From the NCBI GenBank assembly GCA_018398765.1, contig JAHBMJ010002130.1, positions 1 to 22,353 on the forward strand: a stretch of DNA of 22,353 nt. The letters run 5' to 3'. The translations under genes were made by a program, and so were the position numbers. The notes under the pieces are model-generated. The model saw only the letters and a program-made list of their open reading frames with translations, did not search any database and was not told where the DNA came from. Positions 7,990 to 16,960 of this stretch are shown here, piece after piece; positions within the stretch are counted from its first letter, which is position 1; every line of letters starts with the position of its first letter. The stretch comes from Chromera velia. Its lineage: Eukaryota > Sar > Chromeraceae.

Positions 7990-9264
7990 ATGACAAGGAA
8001 AAAGGCAGCGAGGAGGAACAGATGGGCAAAAGATAGAAAAAAAGAAGCAAGAAGAGAATTAAGAAGGGCAAAGGGACAGGTGATTTCTGATAGTGCACTG
8101 AATACAGAATGTTTGGCTTCCCCCTCCCCTTCTTCCTCTCCTTCTCTCTCTCAATCTAGCCCGGGTCCTTTCCCTACCATCTCTTGTTTGTCTTCAGATT
8201 CATGTTCTTTTCCTTCCCCCACCATACCCTCTCCAGCTCACTCTCTCTCGCTTCTTCTCCCCCCCCCTATGAACCGTACGTATTTGCTGAATAATACATC
8301 CTTTCCATGTGTTCCTCCGTGCCTCTCTCTCCCTGTTGCCTCTCAGTCCGATTTTGCTATTCCTGCTCCTCCTCTACCTGCCTCACTTCCATTTCCCCTC
8401 ACTCCACCTCCAGTGGCACCCTCTCCTTTTTGCTTGTCCCTGTCCTCTCTGCCTATTGTTCAAGCGGCCTGCGGACCAAGCTACGGTGTTCCTCTTGGTG
8501 CTTCTTTCTTCTCCTCAGCTTCCCCTCTCCCTCTCCCTCCGCCCATCTGTTCTCGTTCTGTTTTTTCTTTCCTACCCCCCCCGCAGAGAGAATGTGGAAA
8601 GGGGGAGCAGCAGTTGAACAGTCAGGCCTCAGGTAGCAAATTGGGGGATGGGGAGAAAAGTAAACAAAGAAAGAGATATGATGCAAAGGAGAGAAATGAA
8701 AAGAAAGAGAAAGGCAAGGAAAAGCCCAACAAGCAGGGCCGCAACAGAAAGGGGGGGAATGAAGGGAGATGTTGTAACTGCAAGGCCTCTGTAGGCGGAT
8801 GTCACTTGTCATCCAGATGCTCATGCGCTAGAGGGTCAGAATCTCTCCCAGCAAGACCCTGTGTCAATTGCGACTGTCTCAAAAAGGGGTGCTGCAATAA
8901 CCCCCTAAATGGAAAGAGTCTCAAATCTGCCCCTCGACGGGAGCTGCGTGAAGACAGACAATAAGAAAGAGAACGCCGTAGGAGGAGACATGAGCATGAT
9001 TTTCTGTCCTCGCCTTCCCCCTCTTCTTCTTCTTCTGTCTCTGATTCTTCCTTCTCTTCTTCTAGATCTTTTGATGACAGGGACGAGGAGGACCGAGCCC
9101 TCATTCATGGAGGCTCATGCTCTTCTACAAGAATTCGTGCAGTGAGGGACGGAAAGGGAAAGAGAAGAGAATATGATTTTTGGAGGAGGGGCGCTTCCGA
9201 CTTCGCATGGATAAGCGCAGATCAACTAAAAAAAGACGAGAAGCGTCTGGTGTATGCTTTCTAG
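7990..9264 (+). CDS. LINE ORF1 protein, basic N-terminus and CXC-like Cys cluster
   Basis: It probably binds element RNA, as ORF1 proteins do. The ATG at 7990 is followed by a strongly basic segment (residues 2-35). Next come a long Ser/Pro/Leu-rich low-complexity middle (about 40-210), a Lys/Glu-rich charged part (about 215-255), and 11 Cys at residues 261-302 spaced as C-x-C-K...G-C...R-C-S-C...P-C-x2-C-x-C...C-C-N-N. That layout resembles the CXC module of tesmin/TSO1-type proteins and of some transposon proteins. A TAA at 8962-8964 closes the frame after 324 codons. The same frame then stays open and protein-like for 99 more codons (Arg-rich, Ser-rich, then F-A-W-I-S-A-D-Q-L-K-K) to TAG at 9262-9264. 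So either the protein ends at 8964, or the TAA is a mutated or recoded Gln codon. Confidence 0.7.
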
Positions 9265-9347
9265 GCCGGTCGCAGGGAAGCATGCAGACTCAGAAAGTGT
9301 AAAGACATGCAGGTTCTCCTTCCCACCTTCCTCTCCCTCCAGTTGCA

Positions 9348-9500
9348 GTGTCGTCGTCCTCCTCCTCCTCCTCTTCTCCTTCTTCCTCATCCTCCTCCTC
9401 CTCCTCCTCTTCTTCTTCTTCTTCTTCTTCTTCTTCTGTTTCTTTTTCTTCTTCCTCTTCTGCTTCGGCTTCTGCATGTGCTTCTGCTTCTGCCCCACCG
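9348..9500. repeat. (TCC/TTC)n microsatellite inside ORF2
   Basis: Pyrimidine trinucleotide repeats. In the ORF2 frame they encode a run of about 45 Ser with a few Pro, Val, Phe, Ala and Cys, just before the endonuclease domain. The other frames give poly-Pro/Leu or poly-Phe, and the minus strand gives poly-Glu or Lys/Arg. Confidence 0.85.
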
Positions 9501-11792
9501 GTGCGCCTCTCCACAACCTCTTCAATCCCTCAATGGGTCTTTCAGCCGTCCCCCCCCTCCCTTCTCTTTCCTTCTGCATCCTCATCCTCCCACAATGTTT
9601 TCTCTCCTTCTTACGACATGAGGTCTGGTCTCATGGCTTCAGGAAGAAGGAAATTCACAATAAAAACGGTAAATGTGGGGGGGCTGGGGTCACGCATACG
9701 AAGCAAGGCTCTCGAGCGGTGGCTGGCCGCTTGCCAGGCAGACATTGTGGTGTTGACTGAAACGAAGTGCCCCTCCATGCCCGTAAGAACATCCACTCAT
9801 ACAGGGCATAATTTCGATCACTTTGAGTGGTTAAGAAGGAAAATTAAAGCGGAAGGGTCGAGAAAAAAAGCCACAACTATTGGGGAAGCAAGGATAGGGG
9901 GTGTAGGCATCCTAGTCAAGAATTCTTTAGTTCATAAACTGTAGCCAAGGTGGGAGCTGGTGGGTCAAAATCTGGTCCATCTGTCAGTGAATGTGCCTTC
10001 TCCCTCAGAAGGAGGGGAGTCAGCCATGAGAGTCCTCAATGTTTTCGGTGTGTACTTTCTACCTAGAGGGTCTGACTTAAGAGAGAGAGACAGGGAGCTA
10101 AGAGCCAGAGAGAGAGAGGGCATGATCGATGCACTATGTCAGGTACTTCTCGAGGATCTGCGTATCCTGGTTGGGGACATGAACGGCAAGCTGGGGACTC
10201 AGGTGCCGGAAGGGCTGACTTGGGAAAGAATGCTATGTCCCACTGATGAAAGCAGAAAAGAGAACGAAGTTGATGCTTGCAAGCCCTCTCGATTGTCAGC
10301 CTGCAGCCATAGCAGTCAACCTGATGAGCAAGGGAATTGGCTGATCCGTCTTTGTGAACGCTCTGACTTAATTCCTTTCCACGGCCTATCCTTAAAATGT
10401 GAGAGGCTGGGTGTTGATGTCTCCTTTCTGGGCCCGTGCGACTTTTTTAAAGCAGGAGAAGAAACAATAGCAATTGATCACTTTTTTGTAGGTCTTTTTT
10501 TTTTAACAGCCTAGTCCTCTGCCACTTCAAACCTGGAAGCTGACTTTGCCCCTCAATATGTTGTTCTTTCTCTTTCTTTTTTTCTTGATTCATCTCCTCT
10601 CCCTATGTCTTCTGATCCTCCGCATGCCCCCATGGGTAAAACGAATTTTTCTTTTCTCCCCCCTCTTCTCACTATTAATAGAACTTCCCCGGTGACTGAT
10701 GACGAAATAATTCCTCTCACCAGAGCGGTCCTACCATTTTCTGAGACGGTTTTTCCCAGCCTGTTCGACAGAAAGGTAAACGAACTGCGTGAAAGAGGTC
10801 AAGTTGTTCCCCCTATCCTACCTCCCCCTGACCCTCCACCCCTTCCCCCACAACCACCTCCCCCTCAGAATGCCCCCCCCCCCAACTCTCTTAGCAAGGC
10901 TTCTTATCTTGACCAATTGGAACAGTTGGGTCTTTCCTGGGAAGAAAGGCTGGCAGATAGCAAAGTGGGTGCAGTAGTAGACGGGGGAAAGGCATCCAAG
11001 AAGAGAAGACAGTCTGGGAGAAAGCAGAGCACCCGTTAGGCTTGGTGGGACCCACAATGCCGCCTGATTCATTTGAAGGTGAAGGAGGCAGAGGAAAAGG
11101 CAAGACATGTCCCGAACCCTTCTCACCCTTTGCAAAAAGAATGTATCAAACAGAGAAGAGAAAGAGCTCGACTGTTCGCAGCAAAAAGGAGTAAGCTCGA
11201 GCAACAGACAGCAGAGAGACTAGCTAGAGAAGCAGCAGTTGACCCCTTGAAAGTTTGGTAATGGAACAGGAAAATCAAAACACAGAGGGGAGGGGATAAT
11301 AAACCTGCTGCATCTTCCTTCACTCAGTTCTGGGCTAGGGTCTTCGACGGTCCTGGTCTTCCGCCTGCACCTGTTGGTCTGGCCTTCCCCCCTCCTTCTT
11401 AGCCCGCCTTCTCTATACACATGATTGAGGAAACACTGAAAAAAATTGACCCAAAGAAAGCGTTAAGTTTAGATGGGGTTGGCCCCTGTCACCTCTCGTT
11501 ATGTTTTGGTTTTTCTCCTCTCTCCCACTTGCTGTTCTTTGTCTTTTTCAATTTGTTTCACCTTTTTTCTTTTTGGCCTGAACGCTGGAATGTGTTGCGC
11601 ATTGCTCCCGTCTTCAAGGGCCCGCCGAGTCTCGACTGTAATAAATGGCGCCCGATCCACATTGTGGGGCTTCTGGGTAAGATTTTTGCTTTATTGATGG
11701 ACTCAAAGATCAGGAAAGAGGTGAAAATTGACGAAAGACAGCTCGGCTTCAGATAAAAGGTAGGGACAAGGGAGGCCTTCGCTGCTCTGTCT

Positions 11793-13499
11793 TTGTTAAT
11801 TTTCAGCTCCAAAAAGAAGAAGAGCCCTCTGATTGCCACGTTTGTTGATTTTAGCAAGGCGTTTGATACACTTCCTCGGGTCAAAATGTCAGAGAGGCTC
11901 AGGGAGGAAGAAGTAAGCCAAGCCGATGTTTGGATGATTCATTCGATGTATAGTCAGGTGAAGGCTCGGGTGGATGGGGCAACAGAATGCTTTCCAGAAG
12001 GCGGAGGAATAAAACAAGGCGATCCTCTCTCTCCTCTCCTCTTTCTTCTTTTCATTAACAATCTGCATAAATCTGTCAGCTCCGATAGTGAAAACAGGAA
12101 TCAAAGCTCGGCTGGGGATACTGATAGAGAGACTCCTGTCAGACTGTCTGACGTTTTAATCGAAAGCATCGGGTATGCTGATGACCTTGTTCTGTTTGCC
12201 CACTGTGCTTCAGACTTACAGAAACGTCTGTCTCGCCTCGAGGACTATTGTAAGGAGCACGGCCTGAAGTTGAATTTAAAAAAGATAAAAGTTATGCGTC
12301 TCTCCTCCCCCCACCCCAACCTAGTGCCCCGGACCCCTTTTCTTTATGAAGGCAGACCAGTGAAAGCGGTGAGTAAATATAAATATTTGGGCAACTGGGT
12401 TTTTAAGGGCGGGGACCTTAGTAAGACAGTCGAAGCCCGCATTGAGGCGGCAGAGAAGGCACTGAGGGCTGTGTTTGGTACTCTCTCTTCTTTGGGCTTT
12501 GTTTCTTCCTTTTTTAAAATTACTTTGTTCAAGGCCCTCTGGCTGCCAATTGTGCTGTATGGACTGGAAACGATCCCACTGAGAAAGACAGATGTTGCCT
12601 GCCTCGATGCTTTACAGTTGTGTTTTGTTCAATATTGTTTTGGTCTCTGTTATCACTCCTTTGTTTCGCCTTCCCTTCTTTCTCTCTCTCTTGAGCCATT
12701 CAGTTCTCTACTTAGTAAGTTGAGTGGGGGCTTCATCCAATGCATCAAATCGATCGACCGTGCTCTACCCTGGGCAGTGTGGAATGAGTGCTTGGCTAGT
12801 TTGTGCGAACCCTTCGTTAAAACAGTAAAATGGCTGGCCGTTCCATTAGATTGCTGCCTTTTGTGGCCTCCATTGCCAAGCATGGTGGGGGATAAGTTTA
12901 AAAGGAAGGGCAAGGGCAGAAGGAAAAGGGCGGTGAAAAAGATTGTGAAGGGTGCCTGGCTGTCCAACTGGTTGAAAGAAGAAACTAGAAACCTTAGAGA
13001 CAGAGACGGAATTTTCCCCCGCCTTACGAATCTCTCCCCTTTCCAGTCAGAGAATCCGACCAGACAGCGTTTGGCCATGCACCTTCTGTATGAAAGGAAA
13101 TGGCGTCCGAGAAGTGAAATAATAGAGTGCAGTATTGAACCTTTGCCAAAGAGTCTGCTGCAGTTGTCTGCAGGCTTCCATACACTTTTCAGGGCTCTCA
13201 CAGGGGGGGATATAGATAGAACCCAACCAGAACGGCTGTGCAATAAATGTTTGTCCCCCTCGCGTATGATCAAAGATGAGGTTCATGTCCTGACGGAGTG
13301 TAAGGACACAGAAAAGGAATGGAACAGACTGAAAGAACTGTACGAAATTGCGAAGCAGAGAGCGCCCATTGACATAAGAATACAGATTGCACAACGCGTT
13401 GCAGGTACAACCGGGAAGGGCACTTCTGATAATGAGAAGAAAATGAAGGATATGGTGTTGCTGTTGTGCACAATCCTAGAAGCGGTTCCAAAGCTATAG
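11793..13499 (+). CDS. Intact reverse transcriptase segment of ORF2
   Basis: The longest stop-free piece of ORF2. Motif A starts about 18 codons in. Motif B, Y-A-D-D, the thumb and the C-terminal CCHC finger (L-C-N-K-C...D-E-V-H-V-L-T-E-C) follow in order and are all complete. The fingers (motifs 0-2, W-R-P-I-H-I-V) lie upstream, across TAA 11754-11756. The codon that TAA replaces sits between G-F-R and K-V-G-T-R-E-A; related elements have exactly one residue there, so the frame and length are conserved. Confidence 0.8.
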   Translation: MLIFSSKKKKSPLIATFVDFSKAFDTLPRVKMSERLREEEVSQADVWMIHSMYSQVKARVDGATECFPEGGGIKQGDPLSPLLFLLFINNLHKSVSSDSENRNQSSAGDTDRETPVRLSDVLIESIGYADDLVLFAHCASDLQKRLSRLEDYCKEHGLKLNLKKIKVMRLSSPHPNLVPRTPFLYEGRPVKAVSKYKYLGNWVFKGGDLSKTVEARIEAAEKALRAVFGTLSSLGFVSSFFKITLFKALWLPIVLYGLETIPLRKTDVACLDALQLCFVQYCFGLCYHSFVSPSLLSLSLEPFSSLLSKLSGGFIQCIKSIDRALPWAVWNECLASLCEPFVKTVKWLAVPLDCCLLWPPLPSMVGDKFKRKGKGRRKRAVKKIVKGAWLSNWLKEETRNLRDRDGIFPRLTNLSPFQSENPTRQRLAMHLLYERKWRPRSEIIECSIEPLPKSLLQLSAGFHTLFRALTGGDIDRTQPERLCNKCLSPSRMIKDEVHVLTECKDTEKEWNRLKELYEIAKQRAPIDIRIQIAQRVAGTTGKGTSDNEKKMKDMVLLLCTILEAVPKL

Positions 13500-13689
13500 C
13501 CGACTGTCTCAAGAAGGTCCATTCTGTCGATAAGGCAAGTTGAGGCGAATCAATCCGACTGGCATGCAGGCTTCCTCAACCCCCCCCCCATGAATGTGTG
13601 CTCTGGGTTGTCCTCAAAGCCTTGTTAGTGGCTTGGGATTTAGTGTTGCTAAATCTAGGATTTAACCCTCAATCATCATCATCATCATA

Positions 13690-13988
13690 TCAGTGCGATA
13701 ACTCAATAATAATTATTTTTAATTATCCAAAACTAGTAATAAATAACAATAATTATGGAAAACCTCAACTTTATGGTCTTTACTATAAGATTTTATCAGA
13801 TTTATGAGGTGTTTTTATATGAAAAACGAATCAAAGTTCTTAAAATAATGTGTTTTAAAACTTTGATGAACCTCTCTGGGGCTTGTGAAACGTATTTTTG
13901 TTTATGATCCAAATAATTATTATTTTTTAAATAGTGAATATATAAATCAATAATTATTATTGAAATAGGGTTTGAGTTATCTCACTGA
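13690..13988. mobile_element. Tc1/mariner-like MITE, 299 bp
   Basis: Terminal inverted repeats TCAGTGCGATAACTCAA (13690-13706) and the reverse complement of TTGAGTTATCTCACTGA (13972-13988) differ at one position. TA flanks both ends (13688-13689 and 13989-13990), the target duplication of the Tc1/mariner superfamily. It has no coding capacity, and the interior is AT-rich with a second hairpin (13830-13845 with 13853-13867). It lies directly against the (ATC)n tail of the LINE. Confidence 0.7.
13830..13867. repeat. Internal hairpin of the MITE
   Basis: ATCAAAGTTCTTAAAA pairs with TTTTAAAACTTTGAT except near one position, around a 7-base loop. Confidence 0.65.
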
Positions 13989-14278
13989 TATAATTTCATA
14001 ACTTTCACTGGTACATAATTTTGTACTTATACGTACATCTTGTTTATCTTTACTCAAACCTAGAGTTACTTTATCCAAACTTCTATATTGCTTTCACTGA
14101 GTGTTCTAGCGAATTCAACCTTGTTTTCATCACTGAAAACAAACTTCTATAGGGTCTATTTCCTTTTAGCATAGCACTCAATATATTTAGTGATTATATC
14201 GTGATTATGGGACTTTGAAAGTGATTAATTATGAATAAATATATTTTTTGATTATACAGACTGAGCGTGCTGCGGAGT

Positions 14279-15010
14279 CTTATTCGTAGAAGACGTGACT
14301 GACATCGCAGCTTCTACTTGTATAAGCTGATAACATCTTCAGAGCCTGACTACCTCACATGATTAACATATATTTGTATTGCTTGCTGGCTAGTATATAG
14401 TATAACTAGCATATTCAGATATACCATCCACATATATTAGTTGCCAATCTTCCTAACTAGTGTACTTGACCTCTACCAATCGATGCTAGAATTGACTGCT
14501 AACTTCTATAACCCTAGCTAGGTTAACACCTTATAAAAGTCTTGCTTGTAGATCTAGTTAGCTTCTCCTTACCGCGAGGCTATATATGGGTGTTAACCTT
14601 ACTGACCGATGCTAGGATTGATTGTTAACCTCTATTAGCCTAGGTTAACACCTTATGAAAGTTTTGCTTGCAGATCTAGCTAGCTCTTCCTTACCGTGAG
14701 GCTATGTACGGGTGTTAACCTTACCAACCGATGCAAAGATTGATCGCTAACCTCTACCAGCTAAAGACGCCATATACAGAGGCCCTGGGTTGGAGGTATA
14801 CTTGCCTGACAATGTCTAAGATACATGACACGTCATTTGGTGATTCTGAAGAGATGCAGGAGTGTCAGTGAGTTGATCCTCAGCTATCACTACGTATATT
14901 GAGGGAGTTGCGAAGTTTTACTGGAAGACTTAGTGGAAAAAAGACATGACTGAGTCAAACTGACATCGTAACTTCTACCTGCATAGGCTAATAACATCTT
15001 GACAGCATCA
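14279..15010. repeat. Two dispersed direct repeats, about 65 bp
   Basis: The segment near 14279-14342 (GACTGACATCGCAGCTTCTA, then AACATCTTC) recurs near 14923-15002 with about 80 percent similarity and small gaps. The 125-bp tandem repeat lies between them. There is no coding. Confidence 0.6.
14481..14760. repeat. Tandem repeat, unit 122-126 bp, about 2.3 copies
   Basis: Copies start at 14481, 14607 and 14729 with CGATGC and share TTAACACCTTAT, GCTTG, AGATCTAG and GGTGTTAACCTTAC. They differ mostly by transitions. GGTTAACACC and GGTGTTAACC also make each unit internally inverted. Confidence 0.8.
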
Positions 15011-15300
15011 ACACGTAGAAGCTAACACTACATGTTAGCATAAACACATAGAAGCTAGCATTAAATGCTGATATAGACGCGTAGAAGCTAGTATTAAGTG
15101 CTGACATAGACGTGTATTAGCTGGTACTAAGTGTTGGCATAGAGATGATAGTTAGAGATGTCAGTTGCTAGTCACGTAGTAGCAGCACCAAGTGTTGGCA
15201 TAGACATGTCAGTTACATGTCAATTGCTAGCATTAAATGCTAATATAAACGTACGTGTAAAAGCTAGCACTAAGTGCTGACATAGACATGTAGAAGCTAT
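15010..15300. repeat. Diverged tandem repeat, unit about 33 bp
   Basis: Five to eight decayed copies of TAGAAGCTAGCATTAAGTGC followed by TGACATAGAC. The first copy contains GCTAACA...TGTTAGC, an inverted pair. There is no coding. Confidence 0.75.
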
Positions 15301-16110
15301 ACCTGAAAAAAAAATTTATATTACTAATACAACGAACTTCTTCACTTCAAAACAGATAGTTAATTCACTAAAAGTCAACAACGCGGCAGAAAGAACTTTT
15401 GAGCACCAGACGCAGAGGTAAAAAGAATAAAAACGGGAACAGGGGGGGTACCATGAGAGAGACGGTGAATTATTGCACACTAATTGTTATACACTTTTGT
15501 GTGTAACAAGGGGGGGTCAGGGGTAATTGTTACATATTTAACTTTATATAACATGGTATTAACATCACAGAATTGGTGTAGGCACTGTAGTTCACTTCCT
15601 TTGAATGCTATTAGATACTATTGGATACACGATCTGCGCGTGACGGCACGCCCTGGCATTCTAAATAGACTTAGATCTGCATGCATAAAGGGCCTATGCG
15701 GGCCTGGCCTATGCCTCCCTTTATGCTTTAAGACCTAGTTCAACAAGCCAACCGCTCTCTACAGACTACAGCTCTTTCTCCCCCATTTTTTTCTTTATAA
15801 AAGCCTATAAATACTTTAAAATTTGGTCGGTATCGAAAGCATCGAAACGGTATATCAAAAATCTTGGTTTGGTCCGATTTTTGCGGTCGATTCCAATACG
15901 GCGATACCTGATACCTCTTAAATACCAATACTTAACAACTCTGGAATGTTGATAATGAATGCATTCTACTATCATAATTCTAGTTTAGTCCGATGCAATA
16001 CACTAGCCTAGACACTGGCATGATTTGGTACAGTGAACACAAATTGAAGTTATTTAGTGAAAATCTATTGTAAGACCATTCTTTTAGTACGGATTGTACT
16101 AGGGATTGTA
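15301..16110. other. Intergenic, no gene seen
   Basis: AT-rich with two hairpins: 15486-15511 (arms TTGTTATACAC and GTGTGTAACAA, one mismatch) and 15683-15726 (arms GCATAAAGGG and CCCTTTATGC, perfect). Small frames here lack splice support. Confidence 0.45.
15683..15726. repeat. Perfect 10-bp hairpin
   Basis: GCATAAAGGG and CCCTTTATGC flank a 24-base loop that itself contains two GGCCTATGC-like words. Confidence 0.6.
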
Positions 16111-16367
16111 TCGATCATTTGGATTCATTCAAGTTCTTACTAATTCTTAGGTTCAGAGCTGGAGCTATAAGAAGTGGAAACACTTCCGGATCCACTTTCA
16201 TGTCATTGATAGTAGCCGCCGGCAGACGTGTCAGACATGCACCTTGTCACCCTGACTCCGATTCTGCTGAGAAATTCTTTCGTTCGAATCGACGCTTCAA
16301 TCTTGAATGGATACCAGTGCTACAGCATCTACTCCTTCTTCTTCTTTTTCTTGATCTTTCCCTGCAG

Positions 16368-16422
16368 GGAAGGCAGACAAAAAAACGGAGGAGAATTCAG
16401 AGGCACGACGACCGGGGCCCCA
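16368..16422 (+). CDS. Candidate short exon, plus strand
   Basis: A long pyrimidine tract and CCCTGCAG precede 16368, and GTGAGC follows 16422: both are good splice sites. One frame reads K-A-D-K-K-T-E-E-N-S-E-A-R-R-P-G-P. No neighbouring exon could be tied to it with confidence. Confidence 0.3.
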
Positions 16423-16824
16423 GTGAGCACAGAAAAAAACGAAAACGAAAAAAGTCACACATGCAGACAGAAGGAGTGCCATGGCTGAATAACCACTGAG
16501 CTACCTCTCCGTCACACAGGAAAAGTCAAAGTGGTGTGGGTTGGAAACACAGTTTCTTTTGGCACACGGAAACGTGCACAGAGACACCCACCTAGAGAAA
16601 AATAGAGAGGAGAGAGAATCCCTCATCGATCATTGTGCTCTGCCGACCTCCCTCCCACGTTGGCATGCGAAATTCATACAGTCTGCATGTCATTGAAAGC
16701 TAGGCAGACAAGAAGGAGAAAAGAGAAGAACCGTCCGAACATGCTGCGACTAGAGCTCGTTCACGACGAATGATAAACACACCTTTTTGGTTGCCACACT
16801 GAATGGTCCTCCTTGCTCGTCCCT

Positions 16825-16960
16825 GCAACCAATCAGAAGGTTGGGGTCAGATGAAACGAGGAGACTGCATGCGCAACCAGAAGGGTTGGGACAAGAAGGA
16901 AACAAGGAGACTGCGCAACCAGAAGGGTTCGGACAAGAAAGAAACAAGAAGACTGCCCTA
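16825..16960. repeat. 42-bp tandem repeat, about three copies
   Basis: Copies begin at 16825 (diverged, 6 bases longer), 16873 and 16915, and share GCAACCAGAAGGGTT...GGACAAG...GAAACAAG...GACTG. The unit is a multiple of three, so both strands show 14-residue repeats, but no splice sites or start support a gene. Confidence 0.75.

Larger units (their letters stand above)
9207..13499 (+). pseudogene. LINE ORF2: APE endonuclease, reverse transcriptase, CCHC finger; seven in-frame TAA/TAG
   Basis: This is the replication enzyme of the element: it nicks target DNA and copies the RNA at the nick. From the ATG at 9207 one frame runs 1,430 codons to TAG 13497-13499. The endonuclease shows Asn (9672), L-T-E-T-K with Glu at 9759, G-D-M-N (Asp 10176) and I-D-H (10473-10481). 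The RT shows F-V-D-F-S-K-A-F-D (Asp 11847), G-G-I-K-Q-G-D-P-L-S-P (12003-12035), Y-A-D-D (12174-12185) and a thumb region with K-Y-K-Y-L-G. A C-x2-C...H-x4-C finger lies at 13239-13301. In-frame stops are TAA 9300, TAG 9942, TAG 10512, TAG 11037, TAA 11259, TAG 11400 and TAA 11754. None is TGA and no frameshift is seen. The last 580 codons, holding RT motifs A onwards, are intact. Read by the standard code this copy is dead. Confidence 0.85.
7080..13689 (+). mobile_element. LINE-type non-LTR retrotransposon
   Basis: About 6.6 kb with two coding regions in the usual order: ORF1 (basic, Cys-rich), then ORF2 with endonuclease, reverse transcriptase and zinc finger. The 3' end is marked by a short (ATC)n tail (13672-13688), a common LINE tail type. 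The 5' boundary is taken from the change from AT-rich to C/T-rich sequence near 7080 and is approximate. No LTRs are seen. The RT motifs (F-V-D-F-S-K-A-F-D and Y-A-D-D) and the G-F-R-x3-G-T-R-E-A pattern suggest an APE-bearing clade close to RTE/CR1-type elements; the clade is not certain. Confidence 0.85.
6885..14259. mobile_element. Possible inverted-repeat element hosting nested insertions
   Basis: CTGTATAATCAAAA (6885-6898) has an exact reverse complement at 14246-14259. A second inner block, AATCACTTTTC (6910-6920), matches the reverse complement of GAAAGTGATT (14217-14226). Both ends lie in AT-rich DNA with repeated ATAATCAC-like words. The simplest reading is an older short inverted-repeat element of a few hundred bases, split by the LINE and the MITE. 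No target duplication could be confirmed, and AT-rich DNA makes chance matches more likely. Confidence 0.4.

Noticed and set aside
9226-9621. Poly-Glu, poly-Lys/Arg, poly-Leu and poly-Phe frames
   Set aside because: They are alternative-frame and minus-strand readings of the pyrimidine repeat inside ORF2.
12653-13273. Minus-strand 206-codon frame inside the LINE
   Set aside because: It lies wholly opposite the intact RT frame, which carries clear motifs; it is a shadow.
13598-13807. Plus-strand 69-codon frame after ORF2
   Set aside because: It crosses the (ATC)n tail and the MITE end, and is AT-rich noise.
16440-16515. A complete tRNA gene
   Set aside because: Only the 5' arm and A box are present; no T arm or closing acceptor strand was found within 100 bases.
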